Positions 26,648-34,154 of a stretch of 48,894 nucleotides of DNA are shown here, one piece after another (the first letter of the stretch is position 1; each line of letters starts with the position of its first letter). The stretch is from an uncultured Prevotella sp. GTDB taxonomy: Bacteria; Bacteroidota; Bacteroidia; Bacteroidales; Bacteroidaceae. The translations under genes and the position numbers were made by a program. Where the stretch lies: positions 1 to 48,894 of the forward strand of contig OMZO01000012.1 of the NCBI GenBank assembly GCA_900315525.1, in the 5' to 3' direction. Below the pieces are notes generated by a model. That model worked only from the letters and a program-made list of their open reading frames with translations. It ran no database searches and was not told where the DNA came from.

Positions 26648-27469
26648 ATGGCAAGTATTTTAGAAGGCCGCGAACAATTGAAAGCGGTTGTATATCAGAT
26701 TGCAGAGGTAACCGGTTATCTCTGGCAGAAAGGTTGGGCTGAGCGTAACGGCGGCAACATCACCGTTAACGTCACCGAGTATATGGACGATGAGTGCAAG
26801 GCGATGAAGGCTATTGCCCCCGTCAAGCAGATTGGCATGACGCTGCCGCAGCTGAAAGGAAAGTATTTCTACTGCAAAGGTACAGGCAAGCGCATGCGTG
26901 ATCTGGCAAAGGAACCGATGCAGAACGGCTCAATCATCCGTATCTGCGACGACTGCGCCTCCTATGAGGTCATTGCCGACGAACCCGTCGTGCCCACATC
27001 CGAACTGCCAACCCACCTGGCCTTGCAGAACTACCTGCTTGAGACAGGTTCTTGCTACAAGGCCACACTCCACACCCACCCCATCGAGTTGGTTGCCATG
27101 AGTCACATACAACGTTTCCTTAAGGGCGACGAGATGACTCGCGTACTGTGGTCGATGATTCCCGAGACTCTGGCTTTTGCGCCACTCGGCATAGGCATCG
27201 TACCCTATGCTCTGCCCTCTTCAGTAGATCTGGCAGAAGCAACGCTTGAGCAGATTAAGACTCACGATGTCGTAATGTGGGAGAAGCATGGCACCGTTGC
27301 CGTAGGACAGGATATCATGGATGCTTTCGACCAGACTGACGTACTCTGCAAGGCAGCCAATATCTACATGTGTGCACGCGCAATGGGATCCGAACCTGAC
27401 GGCATGACAGAAGCACAAATGAAAGAAGTGCAGGACGTCTTCAAACTACCGAAGAAACGCCCTTGCTAA
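26648..27469 (+). CDS. rhaD: L-rhamnulose-1-phosphate aldolase
   Basis: 273 aa class II aldolase; splits L-rhamnulose 1-phosphate into dihydroxyacetone phosphate and L-lactaldehyde with Zn2+. Diagnostic features shared with E. coli RhaD are WQKGWAERNGGNIT near the N-terminus, PTSELPTH (116-123; Glu119 matches the catalytic Glu) and the zinc ligands His142 and His144 (LHTHP) and His214 (WEKHG). FucA-type aldolases are clearly shorter. A Cys-containing stretch (ICDDCASY) is not in the E. coli protein as I recall it. Last gene of the operon, followed by a terminator. Confidence 0.92.
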   Translation: MASILEGREQLKAVVYQIAEVTGYLWQKGWAERNGGNITVNVTEYMDDECKAMKAIAPVKQIGMTLPQLKGKYFYCKGTGKRMRDLAKEPMQNGSIIRICDDCASYEVIADEPVVPTSELPTHLALQNYLLETGSCYKATLHTHPIELVAMSHIQRFLKGDEMTRVLWSMIPETLAFAPLGIGIVPYALPSSVDLAEATLEQIKTHDVVMWEKHGTVAVGQDIMDAFDQTDVLCKAANIYMCARAMGSEPDGMTEAQMKEVQDVFKLPKKRPC

Positions 27470-27475
27470 TACAGC

Positions 27476-27510
27476 AAATCCCCGAGCCAACGAAAGGCCC
27501 GGGGATTTTT
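27476..27510 (+). terminator. Terminator of the rha-type operon
   Basis: AAATCCCCG..CC / GG..CGGGGATTT stem with a small internal mismatch, loop AACGAAA, followed by a T-run (27506-27510 and on). Confidence 0.8.
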
Positions 27511-27530
27511 CTTGTAAAAAAGGTAAAAAG

Positions 27531-27562
27531 TTTGCTACTTCAAGAAATAATTTGTATATTTG
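27531..27562 (+). promoter_or_regulatory. Promoter of the DUF6621 unit
   Basis: TTTG at 27531-27534, a 20-bp spacer and TATATTTG at 27555-27562. The ATG at 27573 is only 10 bases past the -7 element, so the mRNA would be nearly leaderless. Confidence 0.7.
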
Positions 27563-27572
27563 CACCTCAGAT

Positions 27573-28187
27573 ATGAACAACAGCAATCAGAAAGCAGAGT
27601 GGCATGCGAATGTGATACTTGTCGATGCAGACTATATCGATAAGGTTGCATTCGACCTCATTGTGAATTTCGAGCGGATGCTGGGAAGGCCCATCAACAA
27701 AGCCGACATGGCCCGATGGGCAGACTGCGTAGCACTCGACGGAGGCATCAGACCAGGTGAGAACCCCGTACAGGTGATCCTCATCCATACCAATAACAAG
27801 CAGCAGATGGACAACTTCGAGCCCTCACGCTTCGCCACCGACTTGACCAACAAAGCCTTTAAGGATCACATAGGAGAATTTATCTTCGACGCATATACCA
27901 CAGAGGAAGAACTGGTCAGCCCTGGTGATTTCTTCATAGACGCTCTACAATTGATTGTAAGTCAAAAAGACGTAAAACGCATCATGGTGATTCCAAATGC
28001 CGAGGATGACCATATATATAATAAGGTACGCGAAACCCTCAAACACCTCGACGATGATAGCAAACATATCACCGTCTTTGCCATGCAGCCTATGCCTGGT
28101 GGCAATTTCCGGCAGGAGATACTTGGCTATTCGCTGATGGCAGCACTTGGCATCAAATCTGATGAAATTAATAATAAAATGAAATAA
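27573..28187 (+). CDS. DUF6621 family protein
   Basis: 204 aa from ATG 27573, chosen because the upstream in-frame codons lie in the promoter. No signal peptide or membrane helix. Readable segments are ANVILVDADYIDKVAFDLIVNFERMLGR, CVALDGGIRP, VQVILIH and RIMVIPNAEDD, suggesting an alternating alpha/beta cytoplasmic fold. The family, as I recall it, is restricted to Bacteroidales and has no known role. It precedes the carboxynorspermidine synthase-like gene by 5 bases, so a link with polyamine synthesis or with its neighbour recA is possible but unproven. Confidence 0.65.
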   Translation: MNNSNQKAEWHANVILVDADYIDKVAFDLIVNFERMLGRPINKADMARWADCVALDGGIRPGENPVQVILIHTNNKQQMDNFEPSRFATDLTNKAFKDHIGEFIFDAYTTEEELVSPGDFFIDALQLIVSQKDVKRIMVIPNAEDDHIYNKVRETLKHLDDDSKHITVFAMQPMPGGNFRQEILGYSLMAALGIKSDEINNKMK

Positions 28188-28192
28188 GAAAT

Positions 28193-29428
28193 ATGGCAAA
28201 AGTACTTATGATTGGCGCCGGAGGCGTCGCTACGGTGGCCGCATTCAAGATAGCCCAGAATGCAGAAGTATTTACCGATTTTATGATTGCCAGCCGCCGC
28301 AAGGAGAAATGCGACAAGATTGTTGCTGACATCCATAAGGCAGGTTACAAGATGAACATCCAGACAGCCCAGGTGGACGCTGATGATGTAGAGCAGCTGA
28401 AAGCGCTATTTTCAAGCTATCAGCCAGAACTGGTCATCAACCTCGCTCTGCCCTATCAGGACCTGACAATTATGGATGCTTGTCTGGCATGTGGCTGTAA
28501 CTATCTCGACACTGCCAACTATGAGCCAAAAGACGAGGCTCATTTCGAATACAGTTGGCAGTGGGCCTACAAGGACCGTTTCGAACAAGCTGGCCTTACG
28601 GCTATCCTTGGCTGCGGATTCGATCCAGGGGTCAGTGGTGTCTATACCGCCTACGCCGCTAAGCATCACTTCGACGAGATCCACTATCTCGACATTGTCG
28701 ATTGTAATGCAGGTGACCATCATCATGCCTTTGCCACAAACTTCAATCCCGAAATCAACATCCGCGAGATTACCCAGAAGGGACTTTACTATAAAGACGG
28801 GCAATGGATTGAGACAGAACCGCTGGAAATCCACAAACCACTCACCTACCCCAATATCGGTCCCCGCGAGAGCTATCTGCTCCACCATGAGGAGCTGGAG
28901 TCGCTGGTAAAGAACTACCCGACCATCAAGCAGGGACGTTTCTGGATGACCTTCGGTGAACAGTATCTCAAGCATCTTGATGTGATCCAGAATATCGGCA
29001 TGAGCCGCATCGACGAAATCGAGTACGAGGCTCCATTGGCCGACGGAAGCGGTACGGCAAAGGTGAAGATTGTACCCCTACAGTTCCTGAAGGCCGTTCT
29101 GCCTAACCCACAAGACCTTGGCGAGAACTACGAAGGCGAGACTAGTATTGGCTGCCGCATTCGTGGTATCAAGGACGGGAAGGAACATACCTACTACGTC
29201 TATAACAACTGTAAGCACCAGGAAGCCTACAAGGAGACTGGCATGCAGGGCGTGAGCTATACCACTGGCGTACCTGCCATGATCGGTGCCATGATGTTTG
29301 TCAAAGGCATCTGGAAGAAACCCGGTGTTTGGAACGTAGAGGATTTCGATCCCGATCCATTCATGGAACAACTGAACAAGCAAGGTCTCCCCTGGCACGA
29401 AGTGTTCGACGGAGACTTGGAATTATAA
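28193..29428 (+). CDS. Carboxynorspermidine/carboxyspermidine synthase (saccharopine dehydrogenase family)
   Basis: 411 aa. An N-terminal Rossmann fold with GAGGVA (8-13) binds NAD(P)H; LINLALPYQDLTIMDACLACGCNYLDTANYE and GCGFDPGVSGVYTAY are typical of carboxynorspermidine dehydrogenases, which condense aspartate semialdehyde with a diamine to give the carboxylated polyamine that NspC then decarboxylates. NspC is not in the window. Stop and start in the unit are 5 bases apart; recA follows 26 bases later. Confidence 0.88.
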   Translation: MAKVLMIGAGGVATVAAFKIAQNAEVFTDFMIASRRKEKCDKIVADIHKAGYKMNIQTAQVDADDVEQLKALFSSYQPELVINLALPYQDLTIMDACLACGCNYLDTANYEPKDEAHFEYSWQWAYKDRFEQAGLTAILGCGFDPGVSGVYTAYAAKHHFDEIHYLDIVDCNAGDHHHAFATNFNPEINIREITQKGLYYKDGQWIETEPLEIHKPLTYPNIGPRESYLLHHEELESLVKNYPTIKQGRFWMTFGEQYLKHLDVIQNIGMSRIDEIEYEAPLADGSGTAKVKIVPLQFLKAVLPNPQDLGENYEGETSIGCRIRGIKDGKEHTYYVYNNCKHQEAYKETGMQGVSYTTGVPAMIGAMMFVKGIWKKPGVWNVEDFDPDPFMEQLNKQGLPWHEVFDGDLEL

Positions 29429-29454
29429 TTATTAACTCTTAAATTTCTAAAGCT

Positions 29455-30483
29455 ATGGCAAAGAAAGAAGAAAACGCGGAGCAGCTGACTCCGCAACAGG
29501 AAAAGATGAAAGCTCTGCAGGCGGCTCTTGCAAAAATCGAGAAAGACTTTGGCAAGGGAAGTATCATGCGTATGGGCGATGAACAGGTGGTGAAAGTAGA
29601 CGTAGTTCCTACGGGAAGTATCGGACTGGATGTTGCACTGGGTGTCGGTGGCTACCCCAAAGGACGTATCATCGAGATCTATGGTCCTGAGTCGTCTGGT
29701 AAAACCACACTAGCTATACATGCTATTGCTGAGGCCCAGAAAAACGGAGGAACAGCTGCCTTTATCGACGCTGAGCATGCATTCGACCGTTTCTATGCAG
29801 AGAAACTGGGTGTAGATATCAACAATCTGTTCATTTCGCAACCAGACAATGGAGAACAGGCGCTGGAAATTGCTGAACAGCTGATTCGTTCTAGTGCTAT
29901 CGACATTATTGTCATCGACTCCGTCGCTGCCCTGACACCGAAGAAGGAAATCGAGGGCGATATGGGCGACTCCGCAGTTGGCCTTCAGGCCCGTCTGATG
30001 AGTCAGGCATTGCGCAAGCTCACTTCGACTATCGCCAAGACCAACACTACCTGTATCTTCATCAACCAGCTGAGAGAGAAGATCGGCGTGATGTTTGGCA
30101 ACCCTGAAACCACGACTGGTGGTAACGCCCTGAAATTCTATTCATCCGTGCGTATCGACGTTCGTAAGTCAACACCCATCAAGGACGGTGACGACGTCAT
30201 TGGCAGCTTGACGAAAGTGAAAGTGGTAAAGAACAAGGTTGCGCCTCCTTTCCGTCGCTGTGAATTCGAGATCCTCTTTGGCGAAGGCATTTCCAAATTG
30301 GGCGAGATCGTCGATCTTGGAGTCGAATATGGCATTATCAAGAAGAGTGGCTCATGGTTCTCTTATGGCGAATCAAAACTGGCTCAAGGCCGTGATGGCG
30401 TAAAAGCATTGCTGAAAGACAACCCTGAACTCTGTGAGGAGCTTGAGGCAAAGATCAGGCAGGCCATTGCGGAAAAGCAGTAA
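29455..30483 (+). CDS. recA: Recombinase RecA
   Basis: 342 aa, normal length. Walker A GPESSGKT (77-84), Walker B region [12 protein letters not shown], loop L1 [16 protein letters not shown] and loop L2 [21 protein letters not shown] are intact. It catalyses strand exchange and, where LexA exists, SOS co-proteolysis. No separate promoter could be read in the 26-base gap to the upstream gene, so it may be co-transcribed with the polyamine gene or use a promoter inside it. Confidence 0.97.
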   Translation: MAKKEENAEQLTPQQEKMKALQAALAKIEKDFGKGSIMRMGDEQVVKVDVVPTGSIGLDVALGVGGYPKGRIIEIYGPESSGKTTLAIHAIAEAQKNGGTAAFIDAEHAFDRFYAEKLGVDINNLFISQPDNGEQALEIAEQLIRSSAIDIIVIDSVAALTPKKEIEGDMGDSAVGLQARLMSQALRKLTSTIAKTNTTCIFINQLREKIGVMFGNPETTTGGNALKFYSSVRIDVRKSTPIKDGDDVIGSLTKVKVVKNKVAPPFRRCEFEILFGEGISKLGEIVDLGVEYGIIKKSGSWFSYGESKLAQGRDGVKALLKDNPELCEELEAKIRQAIAEKQ

Positions 30484-30501
30484 CGCGCTGATATTACACA
30501 T

Positions 30502-30540
30502 ACAGAAAATCCCCAGCCGACTTGGCTGGGGATTTTCTGT
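30502..30540. terminator. Bidirectional terminator between recA and the secreted unknown gene
   Basis: Perfect 17-bp stem ACAGAAAATCCCCAGCC / GGCTGGGGATTTTCTGT, loop GACTT; A- and T-rich ends serve both convergent genes. Confidence 0.85.
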
Positions 30541-30558
30541 ATCTCAATAACTGCTCGT

Positions 30559-31956
30559 TTAGAGCGGTGTACCCTTATGTGACTTCCAGTTGCTCTTGCT
30601 GGTCTTGCCAACTCTGCTGCGTGAGCGTGCTTTAGCACTACCAGTCTTTGGAGCATCACCCGTTCTGGTCTTCGTCACAACACCACTACCGTCAAAGTCA
30701 ACAAACAACAGCTTGTTGTTCGAGCGATTGAAAGTCCATGTATAAAGACCATTCTCGCGATGTTCAACCTTGTCGGGTTCTCCGGCTGCCAGCATCACCT
30801 CATCCTCTGAGAAGCCAATAGCCACGTGGCCATTACGAATCATAGCACGACTACCCTCTGAAGTCTGAATCTTCTTGCCAGGACCAAGTGCGAAGACATA
30901 TCCGAAATATTCCTCCTGGTTTTCTGCACGATGTTCATCCAAGACCATATCCACATAGAAATAGGTACCCAGAATCGTATTCTTCAGCTTCAGCGTGAAC
31001 TTATCATCATTCTTATGAGGATTCATTCCCTCAATCTGATATTCGATCATACGGGGGATAGACTGCATCTTCTTCGTAGTCTCGTTCAACAGCTTCGTGG
31101 GGAATTTGGTGTGAATAATCTTACCAATAAATGTCTTGTAATTATAGCTATTGATTGCCATAATGTCATCCACCAGCTCGAAAGAATTACCAAAGAGATA
31201 CTTGGCCTCATCCATGATGAACTCATCATCACGCATACCACAATTGGTCTTCGAGATAGCAACGTTCTGGAAGAACTCGTTACCATCCTTATCTTCCACG
31301 ATAATCTTAACAGGATAAGAACGAGTACCAACACCTACAGCTGTGACCTTCACTTCCATATCCTTATCGACTACCACGTCCTGATAGCCGTCGCTGTCGT
31401 AATCTGTATCAATACGATAGAAGGCCGTCTTCGTGTAGAGCGTCTTTCCCATCAGTTTCTCGCGAGCTATATCCACATCGCCAAGATAAGCCAGCGTAGG
31501 CACGCCAGTCTTCGTATAGCAATAGTCCTCGAAAGAACCACTGGGAATTTCATAATAATACATACGACCATTGTCCTGACACTCAAAGTTGATACGTGAA
31601 TGGCCGTCAGAACTCTCTGTATGGCCCTTGTAGATCATAATCTTGTACTTCAGGGGCATACTGCTGACTTCCTTACCTGTAGCAGCATCTGCAAAGGTCT
31701 TCACCACCAGGTCATACTTTTCAGGTATCACCATAAACTTCATACCCTCCTGCCAGTCACAGAGGCTATAAAACTTGAAGTTCTGGCTAATAAAATCGGT
31801 TGCGGTCTCTTCTTCTGGCACAATTCCTTGAGCCCTCGAAGACTCAGTAAGGACGCTCTTCTTAGCGCCACGCGTCTTAACGATGTAAGAGTTCTCCTGA
31901 GCAGTGGCCACCATAAACAATAGGGCCGCGCAGGTTGACAAAATAGTTCTTTTCAT
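30559..31956 (-). CDS. Secreted protein of unknown function with OmlA/BamE-like C-terminal segment
   Basis: 465 aa starting at ATG 31956; the frame is open upstream but those codons cross the promoter. Signal peptide MKRTILSTCAALLFMVATAQ. The body is strand-rich with no family I can name. Near the C-terminus, IGFSEDEVMLAAGEPDKVEH followed by LYTWTFNRSNNKLLFVDFDG resembles the small SmpA/OmlA (BamE) fold, seen in many envelope proteins. The last 30 residues are rich in Lys, Arg and Ser, unusual for an outer-membrane protein. Single gene with its own promoter, divergent from dnaK. Confidence 0.65.
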   Translation of the reverse strand: MKRTILSTCAALLFMVATAQENSYIVKTRGAKKSVLTESSRAQGIVPEEETATDFISQNFKFYSLCDWQEGMKFMVIPEKYDLVVKTFADAATGKEVSSMPLKYKIMIYKGHTESSDGHSRINFECQDNGRMYYYEIPSGSFEDYCYTKTGVPTLAYLGDVDIAREKLMGKTLYTKTAFYRIDTDYDSDGYQDVVVDKDMEVKVTAVGVGTRSYPVKIIVEDKDGNEFFQNVAISKTNCGMRDDEFIMDEAKYLFGNSFELVDDIMAINSYNYKTFIGKIIHTKFPTKLLNETTKKMQSIPRMIEYQIEGMNPHKNDDKFTLKLKNTILGTYFYVDMVLDEHRAENQEEYFGYVFALGPGKKIQTSEGSRAMIRNGHVAIGFSEDEVMLAAGEPDKVEHRENGLYTWTFNRSNNKLLFVDFDGSGVVTKTRTGDAPKTGSAKARSRSRVGKTSKSNWKSHKGTPL

Positions 31957-31991
31957 GACTATCGATAGTTTAAAATACGTATTTCTGCCTG

Positions 31992-32022
31992 CAAAGATAA
32001 AAGATTTTTGAGACATGACAAA
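31992..32022 (-). promoter_or_regulatory. Promoter of the secreted unknown gene
   Basis: On the - strand TTTG (32022-32019), 19 bp, TATCTTTG (31999-31992). Confidence 0.65.
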
Positions 32023-32028
32023 ATAATT

Positions 32029-32084
32029 TGTGCCAAAATGACGTAACGAGGCACATTTTTTTTTGAAATAGCCATTTTGGCACA
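32029..32084. repeat. 12-bp inverted repeat upstream of dnaK
   Basis: TGTGCCAAAATG (32029-32040) and CATTTTGGCACA (32073-32084) are perfect inverted copies 32 bp apart. The right copy forms the upstream half of the sigma-54-like element; the left lies beside the divergent promoter. It does not resemble the CIRCE element of HrcA. Confidence 0.75.
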
Positions 32085-32092
32085 TCGTTTGC
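32078..32092 (+). promoter_or_regulatory. Sigma-54-type promoter candidate for dnaK
   Basis: TGGCAC (32078-32083), 5 bases, TTGC (32089-32092) matches the -24/-12 consensus TGGCAC-N5-TTGC exactly. The dnaK ATG is 50 bases downstream, so a start near 32103 would leave a 40-base leader. No good TAnnTTTG element was found in the same gap. Confidence 0.55.
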
Positions 32093-32142
32093 TTACAAAT
32101 ATGTGACATTTGAATAAAAATAACATTAAAAATATAAGAATT

Positions 32143-34065
32143 ATGGGAAAAATTATTGGAATTGACTTAGGAACTACAAACAGCTGCGTTGCTGTGTTTG
32201 AAGGTAACGAGCCTGTAGTGATTGCCAACAGCGAAGGCAAGCGTACAACGCCTTCTGTCGTTGGTTTTGTTGAGAATGGTGAGCGTAAGATTGGTGATCC
32301 TGCCAAGCGTCAGGCCATCACCAACCCGAAGAACACCGTTTACTCTATCAAGCGTTTCATGGGTGAAAACTGGCAGCAGACCGAGAAGGAAATTTCTCGC
32401 GTACCTTATTCTGTTGTCAACGAGGGAGGCTATCCCCGTGTAGATATCAATGGCCGTAAATACACCCCGCAGGAGATTTCTGCTATGGTACTTCAGAAGA
32501 TGAAGAAGACAGCTGAGGATTACCTCGGACAAGAGGTAACGGATGCCGTTATTACCGTTCCAGCCTACTTCTCTGACTCTCAGCGTCAAGCTACAAAGGA
32601 GGCTGGTCAGATTGCTGGTCTGAACGTAAAGCGTATCGTCAATGAGCCGACAGCTGCCGCTCTGGCATACGGTGTCGATAAAGCTAACAAGGATATGAAG
32701 ATTGCCGTATTCGACCTCGGTGGTGGTACTTTCGATATCTCTATCCTGGAGTTCGGTGGTGGTGTATTCGAAGTGCTCTCTACCAATGGTGATACCCACC
32801 TCGGTGGTGATGACTTCGACCAGGTAATCATCGACTGGCTCGTTCAGGAATTCAAGAACGACGAGGGTGCTGATCTGAAGAGCGACCCGATGGCTATGCA
32901 GCGTCTGAAGGAGGCTGCCGAAAAGGCCAAGATCGAGTTGTCAAGCTCTACCTCTACAGAGATTAACCTGCCTTACATCATGCCTGTAGCAGGTGTACCT
33001 AAGCACTTGGTGAAGACCTTGACACGTGCTAAGTTCGAGCAGCTGGCTCACGATCTGATCCAGGCTTGTCTGGCTCCATGTCAGAAGGCAATTGCTGATG
33101 CCCACCTGACGACTGCCGATATCGACGAGGTGATCCTCGTAGGTGGTTCAAGCCGTATTCCTGCTGTGCAGACATTGGTTAAGAACTACTTCGGCAAAGA
33201 GCCTTCAAAGGGTGTGAACCCCGATGAGGTGGTAGCCGTAGGTGCTTCTATCCAGGGTGCTATCCTGAACAAGGAAGGTGGTGTAGGCGACATCGTACTG
33301 CTCGACGTAACCCCGCTGACACTGGGTATCGAGACTATGGGTGGTGTAATGACCAAGTTGATTGAGGCCAACACGACCATTCCTTGCAAGAAGAGCGAGG
33401 TGTTCTCTACCGCAGCTGACAATCAGACAGAGGTGACCATCCACGTTCTGCAGGGTGAGCGCCCAATGGCAGCTCAGAACAAGAGTATTGGTCAGTTCAA
33501 CCTCACAGGTATTGCTCCAGCCCGTCGTGGTATTCCTCAGATTGAGGTGACCTTCGACATCGATGCCAACGGTATCCTGAAGGTTTCTGCTAAGGATAAG
33601 GCTACAGGTAAGGAGCAGGCCATCCGTATCGAGGCTTCATCTGGTCTGTCACAGGATGAGATCAACCGCATGAAGGCCGAGGCTGAGCAGAACGCCGAGA
33701 ACGATAAGAAGGAGCGCGAGCGTGTGGACAAGTTGAACCAGGCTGACTCTATGATCTTCCAGACCGAGAACCAGCTGAACGAACTTGGCGACAAGATTCC
33801 TGCACAGCACAAGCCCGCCATCGAGCAAGCCCTTCAGCAGCTGAAGGATGCCCACAAGGCAGGTGATGTTGCAGCCATCGACAGTGCCATCGCAGCCCTC
33901 AATGCCGCTTGGCAGACTGCTTCACAGCAGATGTACCAGCAGAGCGGTGCTGCCGGACAACCTGGCGGCGACCAATTCAACGGTGGTCAGCAAGCAGGTG
34001 GCCAGCAGGCTAGCGGCAACAAAGCCGACGATATCCAGGACGCCGACTTCGAGGAGGTGAAGTAG
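32143..34065 (+). CDS. dnaK: Molecular chaperone DnaK (Hsp70)
   Basis: 640 aa from ATG 32143 ([17 protein letters not shown] directly after Met). Nucleotide-binding motifs [19 protein letters not shown] and [11 protein letters not shown], the linker region [15 protein letters not shown], and the substrate-binding domain with ERPMAAQN; the tail ends [11 protein letters not shown], the co-chaperone-recognised end. A Gln/Gly-rich stretch ([11 protein letters not shown]) precedes it. dnaJ and grpE are not adjacent, and the gene stands alone with its own terminator. Confidence 0.98.
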   Translation: MGKIIGIDLGTTNSCVAVFEGNEPVVIANSEGKRTTPSVVGFVENGERKIGDPAKRQAITNPKNTVYSIKRFMGENWQQTEKEISRVPYSVVNEGGYPRVDINGRKYTPQEISAMVLQKMKKTAEDYLGQEVTDAVITVPAYFSDSQRQATKEAGQIAGLNVKRIVNEPTAAALAYGVDKANKDMKIAVFDLGGGTFDISILEFGGGVFEVLSTNGDTHLGGDDFDQVIIDWLVQEFKNDEGADLKSDPMAMQRLKEAAEKAKIELSSSTSTEINLPYIMPVAGVPKHLVKTLTRAKFEQLAHDLIQACLAPCQKAIADAHLTTADIDEVILVGGSSRIPAVQTLVKNYFGKEPSKGVNPDEVVAVGASIQGAILNKEGGVGDIVLLDVTPLTLGIETMGGVMTKLIEANTTIPCKKSEVFSTAADNQTEVTIHVLQGERPMAAQNKSIGQFNLTGIAPARRGIPQIEVTFDIDANGILKVSAKDKATGKEQAIRIEASSGLSQDEINRMKAEAEQNAENDKKERERVDKLNQADSMIFQTENQLNELGDKIPAQHKPAIEQALQQLKDAHKAGDVAAIDSAIAALNAAWQTASQQMYQQSGAAGQPGGDQFNGGQQAGGQQASGNKADDIQDADFEEVK

Positions 34066-34090
34066 ATTGTTGATTTACAATACATTACGC

Positions 34091-34130
34091 GAGAGGCGTG
34101 GCAAACTGATTTGTCACGCCTCTCTTTTTG
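34091..34130 (+). terminator. dnaK terminator
   Basis: 15-bp stem with one G-T pair (GAGAGGCGTGGCAAA / TTTGTCACGCCTCTC), loop CTGA, followed by TTTTTG. It also lies downstream of the convergent vapE-like gene. Confidence 0.85.
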
Positions 34131-34154
34131 TTTAGGTACCTAATATTTTTATGG

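Noticed and set aside
32029-32084. CIRCE/HrcA operator upstream of dnaK
   Set aside because: The inverted repeat does not match TTAGCACTC-N9-GAGTGCTAA and its spacer is 32 bp.
30559-32109. Longer start (32109) for the secreted unknown protein
   Set aside because: The extension would cover the promoter and lacks a signal peptide at its start; Met at 31956 gives one.
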